From: Artemia franciscana
Lineage: Eukaryota > Arthropoda > Branchiopoda > Anostraca > Artemiidae
Direction: 5' to 3'
Assembly (NCBI RefSeq): GCF_032884065.1
Contig: NC_088882.1
Coordinates: 37,740,519-37,804,518 of the forward strand
Length of the DNA: 64,000 nucleotides
Positions within the stretch are counted from its first letter, which is position 1. The number at the start of each line of letters is the position of its first letter. Made by a program: the position numbers and the translations under genes. The notes below the pieces were generated by a model, which saw only the letters and a program-made list of their open reading frames with translations, was not told the DNA's origin and searched no databases. This document shows positions 58,101 through 64,000 of the stretch, in pieces.

Positions 58101-59304
58101 AACGGTTAATTCGGAAAAAAAAATAGAAAAATGAGGTATTTTTAACTTACGAACGGGTAATCGGATCTTATTGAAATTTGATATTTAGAAGGATATCGTG
58201 TCTCAAAGCTATTATTTTAAATCCCGACCGGATCCGGTGACACTGAGGGGGGGGGGTTAACTGGAGGGGAAAACCTAAAATCTTGGGAAACGCTTAGTGG
58301 AGGGATTGGGATGAAACTTGGCAGGAAAACTAAGCATTAGTCCTAGATACGTGATTAATATAACCAGAACGGACCCGCTCTCTTTGGTGGAGTTGGGGGG
58401 AGGGTTAATTCCGAAAAATTACAAAAAATGAGGTATTTTTAACTTTGAAGGAGTGATCAGATCTTAATGACATTTCATATTTAGAAGGACCTCAAAACTT
58501 CGATCTCTAATTTTAAATCCCGACTGGATCCAGTGTCATTGGGGGGAGTGGGGGGGGGGACCGTAAATCTTGGATATGGCTTAGAGTGGAGGGATCAGGA
58601 TGAAACTTGGTGGTAAAAATAAGCACAAGTCCTAAATACGTGATTGACATAACTGGAGCGGATCTTCTCTCATTCGGGGAGTTGGGGGGGGGGGAGGGTT
58701 AATTCTGAAAAGTTAGAAACAATTAGGTATTTTTAACTTACGAAGGAGTGATCAGATCTTAATGAAATTTCATATTCAGAAGGACTTCGTAACTCGGATC
58801 TCTTATTTTAATTCTCGACCGGATCCAGTGTCATTGGGGGAAGTTGGGGAAGGGAGAACCGGAAATCTTGGAAAACGCTTAGAGTTCAGAGATCAGGATG
58901 AAACTTGGTGGGAAGAATAAGCACAAGTCCAAGATAGTTGACTGCCACAATCGGACCTGATCCACTCTCTGTGGGGGAGTTAGGGGGGAGGGTAATTGAG
59001 AAAAATTAGAAAACTTGAGGCATTAGTAACTTCGAACGGTTGATCAGAGCTTAATGAAATTTGATATTTAGAAGGATCTTGTGCTACAGAGCTCTTATTT
59101 TAAATCACCACCAGATCTGATGGCATTGGGGGGAGTTTGAGGGGGCAACTGAAAATCTTGGAAAACGTGAAAATTGAAGTTTCTTCATCTTACGAATGGG
59201 TGATCGGATCTTAATGAAGCTTGATATATAGAAAGATCGTATGTCTCATATGGTTAATTTTGAATCGGATCTGGGGACATAGGGGGTTTGAGGGGGGAAA
59301 CAGA

Positions 59305-60735
59305 CCTTGAAACACAGGTAGACGTCTTAAATATCACTGAGTGTGCCAATGGCACTGCAATTGCTCTGTTTCAGAAATTGGAAGAGAGTATTTCCAAATT
59401 GACTAGTGCGGGTGTCCCACTCCCCAACTGGATTTGGTACTGCAGTGACACCACCAATGTGATCTTTGGTGCCAATCGATCAGTGGTATCCATGATCTGA
59501 GACAAGTATCCTTAAGTGATCCCAGTGAAATGCACTGGTCATCTCTGCCATTTATCTGCGAGTAATGCCTGTAAAAAGTTGTCCAAGAAACTAGAAGATA
59601 TTTGCAGGACCATCTACAATCATTTCAACCAGAGCGCAAAGAGAACCGAAGGTTTTAAGGAATTCCAAGAGTTCTGCAATACAAAGATTCACAAGCTCTT
59701 GGCACCTAGTCAGACCAGGTGGTTGTCCGTCCACTCATGCGTGAAACGGATCGTGGAACAGTGGAATCCACTTCGGCTGTATTTTACAACACTAGCAGTA
59801 TATGACTCAACACATGCTAACGAAGTTATTCTGGAAACACTGTCCAATCCACTGATGAAAGTGCTTTTCGTGTTTGCCGAATGCGCACTTGGGCTGATCA
59901 CTGACTATAATAAGACCTTCTAGACCGAAGAGCCTCTTATATTCAAACTCAAAATGGAAACGGAAGGGTTGCCTCGTACTTTCGCTTCTTCTTTCATATT
60001 ATCCAATCATATAAAGGGATCTTATATAATGTGCTTGGATGTAAACACTGAAATTGGATACTTGCCAATTAAGGATATCTATATTGGCTTTGAGGCAGCT
60101 ACAATTCATCGAGAGTATCTCGAAGAAAGGAACCTCACGTACGAGGACGCTAATGTCCAAATTATTCTCAGAACAGCAAGGGAGTTCTACCAGGAGCTTA
60201 TTAATGAAATGCAGATTAGATTCGATTTTTCAGCACCTATATTTAAGCACCTGGTCATGCTTGAACAATGTAAGGCTGTAAACATGGAACCACCTACGTT
60301 ACTACCGTTCTTCCACTTTTACAGCAGTCCAGACTGGGACAAGAGGAGAATAAAGAGTGAGTGGAGGAACATCAGTACACTAAAAATTCCGTTTAATCTA
60401 CTAGAAAGTCCTTTGCTTTTTTGGCGGAAAATTTTGTCAATGAAAACGCCTTGTGGGTCACTGCGATTTAAGAACCTTCAGAAGGTAATGATGTATCTTC
60501 TTTCGCTTCCGTTTTCAAATGTTGTGGTGGAAAGGTTGTTCAGCTCTCTGAAAAACATCAAGACAGACAATAGAAACTCTTTGTAATCTGAATCTTTAGG
60601 TGCATGTCTGCAATCTCAGAGTGGCGTCAAGAGGGTTGGACCATCAGTGGTGGATAATCCTCATTTGCGGAAGAGACTTAAAATGGTAAAAGCCAGTGCA
60701 ACTTCTGAAGAGTGTAGGGGAATGCCTATTATGAA
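59305..60735 (+). pseudogene. hAT transposase pseudogene, 5'-truncated
   Basis: Collinear with the intact transposase at 20643-22717 from about its residue 158 onward. Matching blocks: YCSDTTNVIFGANRSVVSMI, VKCTGHLCHLSASNACKKL, LEDICRTIYNHFNQSAKRT, SQTRWLSVHSCVKRIVEQW, CALGLITDYNKTF, FYQELINEMQIRFDF, and the dimerisation segment LPFSNVVVERLFSSLKNIK. In-frame stops at about 59501, 59513 and 59921 and one after NRNSL (60584-60586) break the frame; homology continues to KMVKASATSEE (to about 60710). The BED finger and first acidic motif are missing, since the left edge abuts the G-rich array. Divergence is high, so it is a separate, older lineage. No terminal repeats were seen. Confidence 0.85.
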
Positions 60736-61308
60736 ACCTAAGTCCGATGATTTATTTTTATTATCTTATTATCTTTTATTATCTTAGTAACGAGCGAAGT
60801 AACTTATGATACTCTGTTTTTTTCCTATATATGTTTTTTTTATTCACTGGTGACTTCTATAACCCATTTTCGGGCTCAGTGGCTAGTTTATCCTCATCAT
60901 TGTAGACTCCCCAAAACTTGTTCGGGAGTCATGTTCTAGTAAAAAGTAAGTGGGATGTGGTAAATAGATTAGACCAAGAATCTCCCTTGTAGGTGCAACA
61001 CCAAACCAGCACCAAACCCCAGTGAGTAAAAACCAGACACTAATAGGAGCGCAGAATACGTGCCAATTAGTTGAAAGCTGAGTTTAAATAGAAATGAGTG
61101 TTATATTGATCTGCTACCAAGTTTGGGTTTAATTTGAACACTTAATTCAAAATATAAAAAAAGAAAATTCTCATGCGAAATCTCATGTTTTTCGAGTTTC
61201 AGCGTTCTCATGTTTTCTCATGTTTTTTGGCTATGATAATATGTTTTTGACAATTTCGAAGTGGATGCCCTGAAGAAGAGTCCAAGTGAATTCTGTAACC
61301 TAGAAACC
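60736..61308. other. Noncoding interval
   Basis: Short direct repeats of TCTCATGTTTT near 61172-61230. No clear promoter for the histone pseudogene was identified. Confidence 0.5.
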
Positions 61309-61668
<360 letters not shown>

Positions 61669-61712
61669 ATGAATCTAATTTTGTCTCCAAGACCTACCCT
61701 AAATTGACCAAC

Positions 61713-61728
61713 AGCCCTTTTCAGGGCT
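61713..61728 (+). terminator. Histone 3' stem-loop (H2A)
   Basis: AGCCCT-TTTC-AGGGCT, a perfect 6-bp stem and 4-nt loop followed by ACA, 45 bases after the H2A stop. It matches the metazoan histone mRNA 3'-end signal. Confidence 0.92.
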
Positions 61729-62933
<1,205 letters not shown>

Positions 62934-62963
62934 TGGTCCCCCTGAACTTTCCCCCTCCCCAAC

Positions 62964-62979
62964 GGCCTTTTCAAAGGCT
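62964..62979 (+). terminator. Decayed histone 3' stem-loop (H4)
   Basis: GGCCTT-TTCA-AAGGCT followed by ACC, 30 bases after the H4 stop. It forms a 6-bp stem with one G-T pair but is shifted from the canonical loop, consistent with mild decay. Confidence 0.8.
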
Positions 62980-63658
62980 ACCAAATCTTTTAGACACTTT
63001 CTAGCTCAGGTTTTTGAGCGTTTTCTTTGTTGTGACTTTAAATTGTCGGTAAATATTTTTCTTTTTTCTTCTCAGGTACAATATCTGATCAGAAATATGC
63101 AAACAAATTTTCCATTGCTATTTTACTGTTTTTAGCTTTTCCTTGCATATTTTTGAATAAAGTTGTGCATTCACACCATGGAATTATTCAAAGAAATAAT
63201 GGTTGCTATTTAACTGCACAAGCCCATTCTTTCATGTTCAAATGAAGATAGTAGGTACGGAGGAAAATGGGTTCCTACTCTTTGCTAAATTGCCGCTAGA
63301 CCTTACAATTTGGACAAAAGTATTGCAATAGTTATTTGCAGTTAATAAACAAGTATTATAAGCTGGCAAAATTTTAGCTAGCAAATGAATTTCCTTGTAA
63401 ACTGAATCTGAGAATGAAGCCCAAAATCATGAGTTTCAAACTACAACAAAAGCCATCCGACTGTCTTTAATTTAGAGGTCGGGAAATATCAGCAAATCCA
63501 CTTTTAGCTGGTATTCATTTCAATACTTTTCTTTTGTGCATTTCAATGCTAAGCAATGAGCATATTAGTTTGTTCCAACGCTGCTTTTCGTCTTTTAAAA
63601 TACAAGACGACATAAACCTATAAAATTGAGATTATGTCTGATTATAAAGTAACAGTTT
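62980..63658. other. Noncoding interval
   Basis: An AATAAA at 63156-63161 could act as a polyadenylation signal but needs no gene to explain it. No other feature is seen. Confidence 0.45.
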
Positions 63659-64000
63659 GTTGCCGTTTTTTTTTAATTTATTTATTTATGATTCATTATG
63701 TTGTTTTTTTTAAGTAAAACTTGAAAATATACTGCAGAAAGGGACATTTTTCCCGTTTAAAACAATTCCTTTATCAGTGGAACGTATATTAAAACTTTCA
63801 GATAGCCTGAGATCGAAACTAATAAAAGTGGGTTTATTTGTGATTATATAGCAACAATTCGTTATGCGTTTTTAACTTTGGCAAAAAATTTTTCATTTGT
63901 GTTTTAACCTTTTGCGTTTTTTTTTATTTTATTTATGATTTCTAATGTTTGTTTTTAAGCAAAAATTGAAAATATACTGTGGAAAGGAACATTTTCCTAG
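63659..64000 (+). repeat. Diverged direct repeat at the window edge, ~250-bp period
   Basis: 63659-63755 and 63911-64000 share TTTTTTTAATTTATTTATGA, TTAAGYAAAAMTTGAAAATA and TACTG..GAAAGGRACATTTTYCC. The second copy runs off the window. Confidence 0.75.

Larger units (their letters stand above)
54240..59304 (+). repeat. G-rich ~290-bp tandem array, interrupted twice
   Basis: The unit order is GGGGGAGTTGGGGGG, TTAATTCGGAAAAATTAG, GAGGTATTTTTAACTTACGA, GGGTGATCGGATCTTAATG, AAATTTGATATTTAGAAGGA, TCTTATTTTAAATCCCGACC, GACATTGGGGGGAGTTGG, AAATCTTGGAAAACGCTTAG, GGATGAAACTTGGTGGG, AAGTCCTAGATACGTGATTG and GGATCCACTCTC. The GATGAAACTTGG anchor occurs near 54520, 55475, 55757, 56209, 56500, 58308, 58597 and 58895, with spacing of 280-300 where intact. 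The array is broken by 54567-55460 and by about 56850-58100. ORFs inside it are not genes. Confidence 0.85.

Overview
This is a eukaryotic, gene-poor, AT-rich window from an animal genome. The evidence is introns with GT/AG signals, metazoan histone stem-loops, a C2H2 zinc-finger gene, non-LTR retrotransposons, a Penelope-like fragment, hAT transposases, a tRNA-derived SINE and very long (AT)n microsatellites. The repeat vocabulary and density resemble what I remember of brine shrimp (Artemia, Branchiopoda), but that is recall, not proof. Nothing prokaryotic is present: no operons, ribosome binding sites, rRNA, tRNA genes or CRISPR.

Layout. 1-2.04 kb: diverged ~265-bp tandem array. 2.0-3.3 kb: a ~200-bp direct repeat flanking a 0.9-kb A-tailed insert. 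4.9-19.8 kb: a mosaic of foldback elements, SINE copies and segmental duplications, including a ~2.2-2.4-kb direct duplication and an inverted repeat with ~2.5-2.9-kb arms, plus two long (AT)n tracts. Two foldback families, called FB1 and FB2 here, can be delimited with 8-bp target-site duplications (TSDs), and each is found inserted in the other. 20.07-20.27 kb: one candidate host exon (minus strand). 20.33-24.30 kb: a near-complete hAT element with terminal repeats, BED-finger transposase and subterminal repeats. 24.3-34.1 kb: decayed repeats, two SINE copies, a CR1-like LINE tail and a third FB1 copy. 34.1-35.3 kb: 5'-truncated LINE. 38.6 kb: (AT)n.

39.2-41.2 kb holds the only convincing intact host-type gene: an 18-finger C2H2 protein with an N-terminal C2HC finger, whose finger array looks recently expanded. 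41.2-51.2 kb: diverged duplications, a 548-bp (AT)n tract, a near-perfect 300-bp foldback, dispersed repeats related to the array at position 1, a young SINE with a TSD, and two short-period tandem arrays. 51.2-54.15 kb: degenerate LINE with gag-type zinc knuckle, endonuclease and reverse transcriptase. 54.2-59.3 kb: a G-rich ~290-bp tandem array interrupted by a Penelope-like remnant carrying a hammerhead-ribozyme-like motif. 59.3-60.7 kb: hAT transposase pseudogene. 61.3-63.2 kb: decayed H2A and H4 genes that keep histone 3' stem-loops. The end of the window holds a direct repeat.

Functionally this is a transposon graveyard around one zinc-finger gene and one candidate exon. The most interesting structure is the mutually nested pair of foldback families. 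Next are the two hAT transposase lineages, the SINE with young and old copies, and the Penelope remnant with its putative ribozyme. All boundaries were read by eye; identities are qualitative unless stated.
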